From assembly GCA_963840275.1 (NCBI GenBank), contig CAWIYK010000009.1:222314-286313 (forward strand): a stretch of 64,000 nt of DNA. The letters are read 5' to 3'. This document shows, piece after piece, positions 18,212 to 26,973 of this stretch (position 1 is the stretch's first letter; each line of letters begins with the position of its first letter). The notes beneath the pieces were generated by a model that was given only the letters and a program-made list of their open reading frames with translations, made no database searches and was not told where the DNA came from. Source of the stretch: Actinophytocola sp963840275 (GTDB taxonomy: Bacteria > Actinomycetota > Actinomycetes > Mycobacteriales > Pseudonocardiaceae). The position numbers were made by a program, and so were the translations under genes.

Positions 18212-19176
18212 GCCGCCTCCAGAATCCGCTCTGCCGCACGCAACCGGACCGAGGCCGCCCGCGGGTTGTGTTCCGTCTCCTGCTCGTCCGCCTGCTCCGC
18301 GCCCCTGGTCAGCAGCCGCAGCTGCGGCCCGTGGCCGGGCAGCTCGACCGGGACGCCCTCGGGGGTCCTGGACTTCGCCAAGCCGGCGAACGCCTGCTTG
18401 ACCAGCCGGTCCTCCAGTGACTGGTAGGACTCGACGACGATCCGGCCGCCGACCCGCAGCGCGGTCAGCGCCGCCGGCAGCGCCGCGCGCAGCGAGTCCA
18501 GCTCGCCGTTGACCTCGATGCGCAGCGCCTGGAACGTGCGCTTGGCCGGGTGTCCCCCGGTGCGCCTGCTGGCCGCCGGCACCGCCTCGTACAGCAGCTC
18601 GACCAGCCGCCCGCTCGTGGTGAACGGCGCGACCGTCCGCGCCTTGACGACCCGGTCGACGATCCGCTTCGCGAACCGCTCCTCGCCGTACTCGCGCAAA
18701 ATCCGGACCAGCTCGCCGGGCGGGTAGGTGTTGAGCACCTCGGCCGCCGTCAGCTCCGCGGTCGGGTCCATCCGCATGTCCAGCGGCGCGTCCTTCGAGT
18801 ACGCGAAGCCGCGCTCGGCGACGTCCAGCTGCATCGAGGACACGCCGAGGTCCATGAGCACGCCGGCGACCCCGCCCTTGCGTGCGAACCCGAGGTCGGT
18901 GAGCACCTCGGGCAGCTCGTCGTAGACGGCGTGCACGAGGTGCACCCGGTCGCCGTGGCGGGCGAGGCGCTCGCCGGAGCGGTCCAGCGCGTTGGTGTCG
19001 CGGTCGAGGCCGACGAGGGTCAGCGCGGGATGCGCGGAGAGCAGGGCGTCGGCGTGGCCGCCGAGGCCGAGGGTGGTGTCGACGAGCACGGGGTCGGGGG
19101 CCGCGAGCGCCGGCTCGAACAGCTCGAGCACGCGCTCCAGCAGCACCGGCACGTGACGTGGATTGTTTTCCGGCAC
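18208..19176 (-). CDS. rsmH: RsmH (MraW), 16S rRNA C1402 N4-methyltransferase
   Basis: 322 aa, normal length. It methylates N4 of C1402 in the 16S rRNA decoding centre, using SAM. The N-terminus reads HVPVLLERVLELF, followed by the SAM-binding loop in DTTLGLGGHADALL (about 33-46). The C-terminal half has the MraW signature FQALRIEVNGEL and a conserved SYQSLEDRLVK (canonical SFHSLEDR). The GTG start follows a purine-rich GGGAGGGGG stretch about 12 nt upstream. It is the second gene of the dcw operon, separated from mraZ by 157 bp that hold a strong nested hairpin. Confidence 0.96.
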   Translation of the reverse strand: MPENNPRHVPVLLERVLELFEPALAAPDPVLVDTTLGLGGHADALLSAHPALTLVGLDRDTNALDRSGERLARHGDRVHLVHAVYDELPEVLTDLGFARKGGVAGVLMDLGVSSMQLDVAERGFAYSKDAPLDMRMDPTAELTAAEVLNTYPPGELVRILREYGEERFAKRIVDRVVKARTVAPFTTSGRLVELLYEAVPAASRRTGGHPAKRTFQALRIEVNGELDSLRAALPAALTALRVGGRIVVESYQSLEDRLVKQAFAGLAKSRTPEGVPVELPGHGPQLRLLTRGAEQADEQETEHNPRAASVRLRAAERILEAA

Positions 19177-19208
19177 GCCGAATACACCCCCTCCCTATCG
19201 CTCCAGCG

Positions 19209-19300
19209 GATGCCGCCAGGTCTCCGCCCGCTCGTCGAACCTGGCGCCGGGGAAGGTGTGCCAGGGCCGAAAGCGAGCGGAACGGAGGCCTGGCGGCACC
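19209..19300 (-). ncRNA. Candidate mraW RNA motif in the rsmH leader
   Basis: The mraZ-rsmH gap contains three nested inverted repeats. The outer arms TGCCGCCAGGTCTCCG (19211-19226) and CGGAGGCCTGGCGGCA (19283-19298) have one non-Watson-Crick position. The middle arms are CCGCTCG (19228-19234) and CGAGCGG (19274-19280). The inner arms are CCTGGC (19240-19245) and GCCAGG (19260-19265). A structured RNA called the mraW motif is known from actinobacterial rsmH (mraW) leaders, and position and form fit, but I could not compare it with a covariance model. It would be transcribed leftwards, upstream of the rsmH ribosome binding site. Confidence 0.5.
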
Positions 19301-19333
19301 CGCGTCCATGCCCGGCTTGCGTTCTGTCTCCCG

Positions 19334-19765
19334 TCAGAACACGCCGGGCAGGACCTCCTCCCGTGCCTGGGAGTAGTCGTCCTCGTGCTCGTCCAAGTAG
19401 GTCTGCCACGCTTGCGCGTCCCAGATCTCCAGGCGGGTGATCGCACCGATGACCACGCACTCCTTGGTCAATCCGGCGTAGCGCCGGAGCTCCGGTGCGA
19501 CCGCGATCCGCCCCTGCCCGTCGGGTCGCTGCTCGTCGGTTCCGGCGAACAGGTACCGCTGATAGGCGCGGACCGCCTCGTTGGTCAGGGGCGCCGCGGC
19601 TACCTTGCGTGCCATCTCCTCGAACTCCGCCCTCGGGAACACGTAGAGACAGTGATCCTGTCCCTTGGTGACCATGAGGCCGCCCGCGAGCGCGTCTCGG
19701 AACTTGGCAGGCAGCGTGAGCCGCCCCTTGTCGTCCAGTTTTGGGGTGTGGGTACCGAGAAACAT
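19334..19765 (-). CDS. mraZ: MraZ, transcriptional regulator of the dcw cluster
   Basis: 143 aa. It contains two SpoVT-AbrB-like DNA-binding halves; the first has LDDKGRLTLPAKFRDAL (about 9-25), the second starts near GQGRIAVAPELRRYAGL. MraZ forms ring-shaped oligomers and represses or tunes the dcw promoter by binding repeated TGGG elements. ATG 19765 is chosen because it gives the standard N-terminus M-F-L-G-T-H and has GGAGG about 9 nt upstream, although the frame is open to 19936. First gene of the first dcw block; a 10-bp-phased repeat array lies in its promoter region. Confidence 0.95.
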   Translation of the reverse strand: MFLGTHTPKLDDKGRLTLPAKFRDALAGGLMVTKGQDHCLYVFPRAEFEEMARKVAAAPLTNEAVRAYQRYLFAGTDEQRPDGQGRIAVAPELRRYAGLTKECVVIGAITRLEIWDAQAWQTYLDEHEDDYSQAREEVLPGVF

Positions 19766-19809
19766 CGGGTCCGCACCTCCCCACCAACCCCTACGGGCTA
19801 GCCATGGGA

Positions 19810-19844
19810 CCCCCTTCTGCCCCACTTGCGGCCACCGTACCCCA
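19810..19844 (-). promoter_or_regulatory. MraZ box array upstream of mraZ
   Basis: Read on the minus strand, TGGGG occurs at 19844-19840 and 19824-19820, with TGGCC at 19834-19830 and GGGGG at 19814-19810. The starts are exactly 10 bp apart. MraZ operators in other bacteria are direct TGGGN repeats with 5-nt spacers, the same geometry. This predicts autoregulation of mraZ and the first dcw block. Confidence 0.7.
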
Positions 19845-19918
19845 CTTTTCTCCACAGTCAACGGCGAATGAACGAGATCGCTCGCGAATTGGCCAGCGTT
19901 TCCGCAGGTCAACCACCA

Positions 19919-20080
19919 GGGGGAAAGGTGGGGCACCGTGGTGGGACTCCCCCATCCGGGTGCCCGACCGGGGCCCTACGGCGCCCTTTCGGGCGGCCGA
20001 ACGGACTGATCTGCGGCGATCCGGGCCCGCGGAGGTTCGCGGTGGGACGAAGTGGGGAACTCCGGTGGGGCGAAGTGGTG
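19919..20080 (+). promoter_or_regulatory. TGGG repeat pairs on the plus strand upstream of moxR
   Basis: The 497-bp gap between mraZ and moxR holds no convincing gene. On the plus strand there are two more TGGG groups. In the first, GGGGG at 19919, TGGGG at 19929 and TGGTG at 19939 are 10 bp apart. In the second, TGGGA 20043 and TGGGG 20053 are 10 bp apart, and TGGGG 20066 and TGGTG 20076 are 10 bp apart. They match the spacing of the MraZ array but point towards moxR. MraZ binding here is inferred. The rest of the gap (20081-20250) shows no clear element. Confidence 0.4.
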
Positions 20081-20262
20081 ACCGCGACCAGAACAGATCC
20101 CGGGGCAATAGTCCCGTCCGGAACACGCGAGCGCCGAATGGCGTAGAAGATAGGAAGAACACCCCCGCCCGAACCGTGCGCACCAGGGGTTGGGGTACTT
20201 CTCGCCAGTTTGACATGCTTCGGGGCAGGCTCTCTGAGCCGACGAAGTCCACAGGAGGTCGC

Positions 20263-21405
20263 GTGACGTCGAGTACCCCGCCATCGGCGCTGTCGGGCAA
20301 CCCATACCCGGCACACGGCGGCGACCCCTACACACAGCACGCGACCGGCGCGCCGACCCACCAGCTCGCCGACGGTCAGCCTGCTCAGAACTCTCAGACC
20401 AACCACTACCGGCCGGCCTCGCCGCTCGACGAGCTCAACGCGACCGCCCAGCGGATCGCCGCCAACGTCGAGCGCGTGCTCGTCGGCAAGCCCGAGGTCG
20501 TGCGCATCGCGCTCGTCACCCTGCTCGCCGAGGGGCACCTGCTCGTCGAGGACGTGCCCGGCGTCGGCAAGACGTCGCTCGCGAAGGCGCTCGCGCGCTC
20601 CATCGACTGCACGGTCAGCCGCATCCAGTTCACCCCGGACCTGTTGCCCTCCGACGTCACCGGAGTGTCGATCTTCAACCGGCAGACCAACGACTTCGAG
20701 TTCCGGCCCGGCCCGGTGTTCGCGAACATCGTGGTCGGCGACGAGATCAACCGCGCGTCGCCCAAGACCCAGTCCGCGTTGCTCGAGTGCATGGAGGAGC
20801 AGCAGGTCACGGTCGACACGAACACCTACACGCTCGACTCGCCGTTCATGGTCATCGCGACCCAGAACCCGATCGAGATGGAGGGCACGTACGCGCTGCC
20901 GGAGGCGCAGCGCGACCGGTTCACCGCGCGGGTGTCGATCGGCTACCCGGACCCGGCCGCCGAGCTCGCCATGGTCGACGAGCACGCCGGCCACAACCCG
21001 CTCGCCGACCTGCAGCCGGTGTCGCACGCCGAGCAGGTCAAGCACCTGATCGAGACGGTCCGCGCGGTCAAGCTCTCCCCCGAGATCCGCCGCTACGCCG
21101 TCGAGCTGGTGTCCACCACGCGGCGGCTGCCGGAGATCCGCATCGGCGCCTCGCCGAGGTCCACGCTGCACCTGGTCCGGGCGGCCCGCGCGCAGGCGGC
21201 GCTGTCCGGCCGCGACTTCGTGGTCCCCGACGACGTGCACGCGGTCGCCGTCCCGGTGCTCGCGCACCGGCTCGTGCTCACGCCCGAGTCCCAGGCCGGC
21301 CGCCGGTCGACCGCGGAGCTGATCCGCGCGCTGGTCCAGCGGGTGCCGGTGCCGCAGGCCGGCCCGGACCCGCAGTGGCCGCACGTCGCACGCGGGAACA
21401 GGTAG
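20263..21405 (+). CDS. MoxR family AAA+ ATPase
   Basis: 380 aa. An extended N-terminal tail of about 55 residues, rich in Pro, Gln and His, precedes the AAA+ core. Walker A is VPGVGKTS (98-105), Walker B VVGDEINRA (157-165), and the sensor-1 region includes ATQNPIEMEGTYALPEAQRDRF. MoxR ATPases act as chaperones with von Willebrand/DUF58 partners; the exact client here is unknown. GTG 20263 has AGGAGG about 6 nt upstream. It is followed at 7 bp by a DUF58 gene and then a transglutaminase-like gene, the standard three-gene set. Confidence 0.93.
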   Translation: MTSSTPPSALSGNPYPAHGGDPYTQHATGAPTHQLADGQPAQNSQTNHYRPASPLDELNATAQRIAANVERVLVGKPEVVRIALVTLLAEGHLLVEDVPGVGKTSLAKALARSIDCTVSRIQFTPDLLPSDVTGVSIFNRQTNDFEFRPGPVFANIVVGDEINRASPKTQSALLECMEEQQVTVDTNTYTLDSPFMVIATQNPIEMEGTYALPEAQRDRFTARVSIGYPDPAAELAMVDEHAGHNPLADLQPVSHAEQVKHLIETVRAVKLSPEIRRYAVELVSTTRRLPEIRIGASPRSTLHLVRAARAQAALSGRDFVVPDDVHAVAVPVLAHRLVLTPESQAGRRSTAELIRALVQRVPVPQAGPDPQWPHVARGNR

Positions 21406-21412
21406 CCCGACC

Positions 21413-22687
21413 ATGGCGCGGCCGCTGAAGGGTGCGCTGTCGGGTCTCACCACGCGCGGCAGATGTCTGCTCGCCGCGGGGCTCGCGGCCGCGCTGTGCT
21501 CGGTGGTGCTGAACGAACGCGACCTGCTGCGCGTCTCCGTGTTCGTGGTGGCCCTGCCGATCCTCGTGTGCCTGCTGACCGCGGTGGCACGCGTCGGCCT
21601 GCACGCGCAGCGTCAGCTGAACCCGATACGGACCCCCGTCGGCGGGCGCGCCGAGGTGACACTGCACGTCACCTCGACCGGCCGGCTGCCGACCGGCGGA
21701 CTGCTGATCTCCGACGGCGTGCCGTACTCGCTCGGCGGCAAGCCCAGGTTCGTCATCGAGCACCTGCCCCGCCACACCGGCACCCGGCTGCGCTACCACG
21801 TGCAGCCGATGCTGCGCGGCATCCAGCAGCTCGGCCCGCTGAAGGCGACCATCACCGACCCGTTCGGGCTCGCGGAGTTCGAGCGGGACCTCGCGCACAC
21901 GTCCCGGCTGGTCGTGGTGCCGAGGGTGGTGAAGCTGGTCGGCGTGCCGGGCGGCTCCGGGCTCGGCTCCGGCGACGACGGCTCGGTCCGCCTCAACGCG
22001 GGCCAGGGCGAGGACGACGCGATCGTCCGCCCGTACCGGCAGGGCGACGACCTGCGGAAGGTGCACTGGCGCTCGACCGCGAAGCGCGACGAGATGATGG
22101 TGCGCGTCGAGGAGCGGCCGTGGCGCGGCGGCACCACCGTGCTGCTCGACCACCGGGCGGCCGCGCATCGCGGCACCGGCGCCAACGCGAGCCTCGAGTG
22201 GGCGGTGTCCTTCGCCGCCAGCGTCTGCCTGCACCTGCACCGGTACGGCCAGCGGATCCGCCTCGTCACCGAGACCGGCGGGCTGATCGTGCGGGACTCC
22301 GGCGACGGCCTGCACAACGACAACGCGGTGCTCGACGCGCTCGCCGCGCTGCAGCCGACCCCGCAGCGGGACGTGGACTGCCGCACCGACCCAGCGAACG
22401 GGCAGGAGCTGATCGCGATCCTCGGCGCGACCTCCGCGGAGTCGCTCAGCCAGCTGATCAGCCAGCGTTCCCGCGGTACCCGCAGCCTCGCGGTGCTGCT
22501 GGACACCACGGCGTGGGCCGCGGCCGGCGAGGGTGGCACGGACACCGACCTCGACGGCGCGACCGCCTTGCTGCGCGGTGCGGGCTGGGGCGTGACCGTG
22601 GCACAGCCCAACATCCCGATGACCGCGACCTGGTCCACCCTCTGCCGCACCCACGGCACCCGCTCCGACGCGATGATCACGGGATAG
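21413..22687 (+). CDS. DUF58 domain protein, MoxR partner
   Basis: 424 aa. Two hydrophobic helices near the N-terminus (about 17-60) are followed by a cytoplasmic region and the DUF58 core motif RPYRQGDDLRKVHWRSTAKR (about 204-223). The C-terminal part resembles a vWA-like fold. DUF58 proteins accompany MoxR ATPases and transglutaminases; the biochemical role is not settled. It sits in the middle of the moxR operon with short gaps on either side. Confidence 0.9.
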   Translation: MARPLKGALSGLTTRGRCLLAAGLAAALCSVVLNERDLLRVSVFVVALPILVCLLTAVARVGLHAQRQLNPIRTPVGGRAEVTLHVTSTGRLPTGGLLISDGVPYSLGGKPRFVIEHLPRHTGTRLRYHVQPMLRGIQQLGPLKATITDPFGLAEFERDLAHTSRLVVVPRVVKLVGVPGGSGLGSGDDGSVRLNAGQGEDDAIVRPYRQGDDLRKVHWRSTAKRDEMMVRVEERPWRGGTTVLLDHRAAAHRGTGANASLEWAVSFAASVCLHLHRYGQRIRLVTETGGLIVRDSGDGLHNDNAVLDALAALQPTPQRDVDCRTDPANGQELIAILGATSAESLSQLISQRSRGTRSLAVLLDTTAWAAAGEGGTDTDLDGATALLRGAGWGVTVAQPNIPMTATWSTLCRTHGTRSDAMITG

Positions 22688-22693
22688 GCCACA

Positions 22694-25168
22694 GTGACAG
22701 CACCTCCCACCTACACCCGCCCGGTCCGCCGGCCGACGCCACCACCCCCGCCGCCTCCGCCGCCCGGCGGTGAGCTGTCGTCGGCCCAGTGGTCGATGAC
22801 CGTGACACCGGTGGTCGCCGCGGTCACGACGCTGTGCGCGTCGCTCGCGCTGTCCGGTGTCATCGAGGGCCTGCGCTGGTGGGGCTACGCGGGGGTGGCG
22901 GTCACGGTCGTCACGGCGATCGGCCTCGGCCTGCGTGCGGTGCGGACACCGATCCTGCTCGTCGGGCTCGCGCAGATGTTCGCGATCATGTGCCTGCTCG
23001 TCTCGCTGTTCACCGACAGCGGCATCCTCGGCATCTTCCCCGGTCCCGCGTCGATCGCGGAGCTCGGCGGGGTCCTGCGCGACTCGGTCGACGTGGTGCA
23101 GACCGGCGTGCCGCCGGTGCCGGCGAACGCGGCCGTGCTGTGTCTCGTGGTGATCGCGATCGGGTTGGTCGCCGTCCTCGTCGACACGCTCGCGGTGTCC
23201 GCCGGCACGCCGGCGGCGTGCGGTCTCGTGCTGCTGTGCGTGTACGCGGTGCCGGCGTCGCTCGCCGACGAGATGCTGCCGTGGTGGGCGTTCGTGCTCG
23301 GCGCGGTGTCGTTCGCGGCGCTGCTCGCGGTCGACGGCGCGCACCGCCACCAGATGTGGCGCAACCGGCCGACGGTGCAGGGCACCGGCGGCGGCTTCGG
23401 CTCGCCGTCGGCCATGGTCTCCGGCGCGGTGGCGATCGCGTTGTTCGCCGGCGCGACGGTCACGGTGATCGGCACGGTCGGCCAGCTGCCCGGCGGCAAC
23501 GGCGGCGGTGGCGCGGGCGGCCTCGGGCTGAACCCGTTCACGCAGCTGCGCGGCATGCTCGACCGGGAGGGCAACGTCGAGCTGTTCCGGGTGCGCAACC
23601 TCGGCGACGACCCGCGCCTGCTGCGTGCGCTGACGCTGCCCATCTACGACCGCAGCGGCGGCTGGGGCCGGGGCGACTCCAAGGAACTGCCGCGCGGCTA
23701 CGACGCCAACCGGCCGCTGCCGCCGCCGCCCGGCCACGGCCCGACCGACGAGACCGGTGACATCCAAATCGAGCCGGTCAACTCGGAGGACTTCTGGGCG
23801 CCGGTGGTCGGCGTGCCGCTGCGGTTGCGCGGTCTGCCGGACGGCATGCGGTACGACCCGGAGAGCGGCATGGTCTACAGCGAGTCGTCGCAGACGCTGC
23901 CGGCGTACACCGAGGAGGCCGACCTCACCGAGCCGACCGCGGACGAGCTGCGGTCCGACGGGTACTTCACCTCGCCGGACCAGATCGACGACATCTACTC
24001 CCGCGACGACCGGCTCCCGCAGGACGTCGTCGAGCTGGCGAACAGGCTGACCGCCGGTCATTCGTCGGTGTTCGACCGGGTGCGGGCCATCGAGGACTAC
24101 TTCCAGACGGACAACGGTTTCAAGTACGACACCCAGACTGCCGGCGGCAGCGACGAGAGCGCGCTGGAGGACTTCCTGTTCCGCAGCAAGTCCGGGTTCT
24201 GCGAGCAGTTCGCGTCGGCGATGGCGATCCTGCTGCGCGCGGCGAAGATCCCGTCGCGGGTGGCCATGGGTTACACCGGCGGCTACCGGAACGGTGACTA
24301 CCGGACGATCACCACGCAGAACGCGCACGCGTGGGTCGAGGTGTTCTTCCCGAGCTCCGGCTGGGTGACGTTCGACCCGACCCCGCTGGCCGACGGCACG
24401 ACCTACACCCCGCCCTACGTCTCGGAGTCCGGCCCGTCCGGCCCGGAGGACGATCCGGAGAACACGAACGAGTCCTCCGCGGCGCCGACCGCGCCGAACG
24501 CCCCGACCGACACCCCGACCGACGAGGAGACCCAGGAGGCCGGGGCCGCGGCGACCGGTCAGCAGGACGACTCCACCGCGCCGTGGCTCTGGTGGACGAT
24601 CGGCGCGATCACGGTGGTCGCGGTCACGCTGACGGTGTTGGGGGTCGCCGGCGGCCGGAATCGGCGCAGAACACGTGGTGGCTCGTGGTTCGGGCCGCTG
24701 GCCATGGCCGCGTGGGCGCTGGTGCTGGTGTTCGGCGCGGCACTCGTGTCGTGGTGGCTCGCCGCGCTCGTGGTGGTGCTGATGGTCGCGGCCGCGCCCG
24801 GTCTGGTGCGGGAGCGGCGGCGGCTGAGCAGGCGGCACGAGGTGCACGCGAACGGCCCGTACGCGGCGACATCGGCGTGGTCGGAGCTGCTCGCGGAGTC
24901 GAAGGACCGAGGCGCGGAGATCAGCTCGACGGAGACCGTGCGGGTGGCCGCCCGCCGGATGGCCCGGGAGCACGCACTGGACGACGGCGGCAAACGCGCG
25001 CTGCGGACCGTGGTCAGCGAGGTGGAGCGCTCCTGGTACGGCGGCCACCAGCACCCGGACCCGACGCTGGCCCCCGCCTTCGACGACCTGATCAACGGAC
25101 TGCGGCGCAGCGACCCACTCGGCTGGCGCGCGAAGGTGCTCCCCCGCTCAGTCCTCCGCCGCCGCTGA
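22694..25168 (+). CDS. Membrane transglutaminase-like protein (DUF3488/TgpA type)
   Basis: 824 aa. A Pro-rich N-terminus with a polyproline run precedes about seven membrane helices (about 35-265). A large extracytoplasmic domain carries the transglutaminase triad Cys503 (GFCEQFAS), His545 (AHAWVEV) and Asp561 (FDPTP). Two further helices near 635-700 lead to a cytoplasmic tail of the DUF4129 type. The family member TgpA is a periplasmic-facing transglutaminase-fold protein; the substrate here is unknown, a cell-surface protein being a reasonable guess. GTG 22694 begins 6 bp after the DUF58 gene. Confidence 0.92.
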   Translation: MTAPPTYTRPVRRPTPPPPPPPPPGGELSSAQWSMTVTPVVAAVTTLCASLALSGVIEGLRWWGYAGVAVTVVTAIGLGLRAVRTPILLVGLAQMFAIMCLLVSLFTDSGILGIFPGPASIAELGGVLRDSVDVVQTGVPPVPANAAVLCLVVIAIGLVAVLVDTLAVSAGTPAACGLVLLCVYAVPASLADEMLPWWAFVLGAVSFAALLAVDGAHRHQMWRNRPTVQGTGGGFGSPSAMVSGAVAIALFAGATVTVIGTVGQLPGGNGGGGAGGLGLNPFTQLRGMLDREGNVELFRVRNLGDDPRLLRALTLPIYDRSGGWGRGDSKELPRGYDANRPLPPPPGHGPTDETGDIQIEPVNSEDFWAPVVGVPLRLRGLPDGMRYDPESGMVYSESSQTLPAYTEEADLTEPTADELRSDGYFTSPDQIDDIYSRDDRLPQDVVELANRLTAGHSSVFDRVRAIEDYFQTDNGFKYDTQTAGGSDESALEDFLFRSKSGFCEQFASAMAILLRAAKIPSRVAMGYTGGYRNGDYRTITTQNAHAWVEVFFPSSGWVTFDPTPLADGTTYTPPYVSESGPSGPEDDPENTNESSAAPTAPNAPTDTPTDEETQEAGAAATGQQDDSTAPWLWWTIGAITVVAVTLTVLGVAGGRNRRRTRGGSWFGPLAMAAWALVLVFGAALVSWWLAALVVVLMVAAAPGLVRERRRLSRRHEVHANGPYAATSAWSELLAESKDRGAEISSTETVRVAARRMAREHALDDGGKRALRTVVSEVERSWYGGHQHPDPTLAPAFDDLINGLRRSDPLGWRAKVLPRSVLRRR

Positions 25169-25210
25169 CCAACTCACCTGGCCCGATCCGGACACCGGCC
25201 ACACCCCGGA

Positions 25211-25244
25211 CCGGCTGGCTGCCCGAGATCGAGCAGCCGGCCGG
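25211..25244. terminator. Hairpin between convergent genes
   Basis: Arms CCGGCTGGCTGC (25211-25222) and GCAGCCGGCCGG (25233-25244) with a 10-nt loop form a 12-bp stem with one wobble. It lies between the convergent transglutaminase and aldehyde dehydrogenase genes. There is no T tract, which is usual for actinobacterial terminators. Confidence 0.6.
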
Positions 25245-25256
25245 CACGACGGTGAG

Positions 25257-26819
25257 TCAGACCGACGGGTACCGGTTGTAGTCCGGGAAGTTGCCGTACA
25301 GCAGCTCGTCCTCGGGACCTTGCGTCACGGCGTGCACGAGATGCACGCCACCGACGAAAGCGCCCTTCCACGAACCGCCGCGACCGCCGAACGGCTCCTC
25401 GCGGTCACCACGCGACCGGGGCTTGTTCACGCCCACCTTGAACGCCTGCACGTGCTGCGCCAGGTCCTCCGCCAGCTCGGTGTCGTCGCACGCGATGCTC
25501 GCCACCAGCGCCCCGTTCGACGCGTTCATCTGCGCGAGCAGCTCGGCCTTGGTGTCGACCACGACGATCGTGTCCACCGGGCCGAACGGCTCCTCGTGCA
25601 TGAGCCGCGACGCCCCCGGCGGCGCGAGCAGCGTCGTCGGCGCGACGTACGCGGACGTGTCCTGACCAGGCAGGAACCGGCCGTGGTCGAGCGAACCGCG
25701 GTACAGCGGCACGGCGCCGTGGTGCAGTGCCTCGTCCACCTTCTTGCGCAGGTCGGTCGCCTTGGCCGCGGAGATCATCGGGCCGAAGTCGAGCACCGGC
25801 AGCTCGCCGGAGTCGTCCACGGCGAGCGGGTGGCCGAACTTGATCGACTGCACCACCGGGAGGTAGGTCGCGAGGAACTCGTCGACGAGGCGCCGCTGCA
25901 CCACGAACCTCGGGTAGGCCGTGCACCGCTGCTTCGCGTACTCGAAGCCCTTCTTCAGGTGCGCGGCGAGCCCGTCCCAGTCGGAGAACTCCCAGATGCC
26001 CCAGGTGTTCAGGCCCTCCTGCTCGAGCATGTGCCGCTTGCCGGTGTCGACGAGCTGGGCGGCGACCTTGCCGCCGTTGTCCCGCCCGCCGACGAACGCG
26101 AGCGCGCCGATCTCCATCGACCGCACCAGCGCGCCGGACAGCTTCGAGCCGTCGCCGGACAGCAGCGTGACGGGCAGGCCGGCGTCGTTCATGAGCGCGT
26201 GCGCGACCGTGAGGGAGTACGCGCCGCCCTGCGTCGGGGTCTTCGCGACCACCGCGTTGCCGGCGAGCAGCTGCACGAGCTCCGAGTGCACCAGCACCGA
26301 CATCGGGTAGTTCCAGCTCGCGATGTTGCTGACCGGACCGGGCAGCGGGGTCCGCTCGAACGGGCGGCCCTGCACGTCGGTGCCGAGCATCTCCTCGATG
26401 TTCTCGAGGTACCAGCGGACGCCGTCGAGGGCACGGTCCACGTCGGCGCACGCGAGCTTCCACGGCTTGCCGATCTCCCACGCGAGGAGCAGCGCGAGGT
26501 CGTCGCGCGCGTCGGTCATCGCGTCGACCGCGGCCGTGACCCGCGCCTTGCGGTCGGCCAGCGGGACGTCAGCCCACTCGCGGTGCTGCTGGTGTGCGGC
26601 GGCGACGGCCTTCAACGCGGTCGGCTCGTCCACCTTCGACAGCTGGCCGATCGTCGTCTGGTCGACCGGGGTGATCATCGGCGACCGCTCGCCGCCGTCC
26701 TGCCACCGGCCCTCGTACAGGTTCCGCAGACGATCCCCGGCGAAGCCATCGGGCGCCAGCTGGGCTACCCGTTCCGCCAATCGCGTCCACTGTGCGTGCT
26801 CCGGGATGCGCAAACCCAC
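25257..26819 (-). CDS. Aldehyde dehydrogenase superfamily protein
   Basis: 520 aa, NAD(P)-dependent aldehyde dehydrogenase fold. NIASWNYPMSV forms the usual proline/tryptophan substrate-cofactor segment. Catalytic Cys299 lies in YAKQRCTAYPRFVV, and HEEPFGPVDTIVV is the C-terminal signature. The usual E-L-G-G-K motif reads E-Q-E-G-L here, so this is a divergent branch whose general base is not certain. The substrate is unknown. GTG 26819 has GGAGG about 7 nt upstream. It is downstream of the DUF3040 gene on the same strand but separated by a hairpin. Confidence 0.87.
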   Translation of the reverse strand: MGLRIPEHAQWTRLAERVAQLAPDGFAGDRLRNLYEGRWQDGGERSPMITPVDQTTIGQLSKVDEPTALKAVAAAHQQHREWADVPLADRKARVTAAVDAMTDARDDLALLLAWEIGKPWKLACADVDRALDGVRWYLENIEEMLGTDVQGRPFERTPLPGPVSNIASWNYPMSVLVHSELVQLLAGNAVVAKTPTQGGAYSLTVAHALMNDAGLPVTLLSGDGSKLSGALVRSMEIGALAFVGGRDNGGKVAAQLVDTGKRHMLEQEGLNTWGIWEFSDWDGLAAHLKKGFEYAKQRCTAYPRFVVQRRLVDEFLATYLPVVQSIKFGHPLAVDDSGELPVLDFGPMISAAKATDLRKKVDEALHHGAVPLYRGSLDHGRFLPGQDTSAYVAPTTLLAPPGASRLMHEEPFGPVDTIVVVDTKAELLAQMNASNGALVASIACDDTELAEDLAQHVQAFKVGVNKPRSRGDREEPFGGRGGSWKGAFVGGVHLVHAVTQGPEDELLYGNFPDYNRYPSV

Positions 26820-26949
26820 GGCTAACCTCCATCAGTGTGACGAGTGCCATACCGATGGTGGCCCATGCCCGTAGAGAACACATCCATTCTGCGTCGGATA
26901 TCACGCGCAGAACATGGCCGAGCGCCGCTCTGGCGCACGACTCACGTCG

Positions 26950-26973
26950 TCGGCGGGCCGTGGCCCGCCGACC
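26950..26973 (-). terminator. Hairpin directly after the DUF3040 gene
   Basis: Arms GTCGGCGGGC (26950-26959) and GCCCGCCGAC (26964-26973) form a perfect 10-bp stem with a 4-nt loop, abutting the stop codon of the DUF3040 gene. A likely terminator, so the downstream aldehyde dehydrogenase gene should have its own promoter. Confidence 0.65.
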
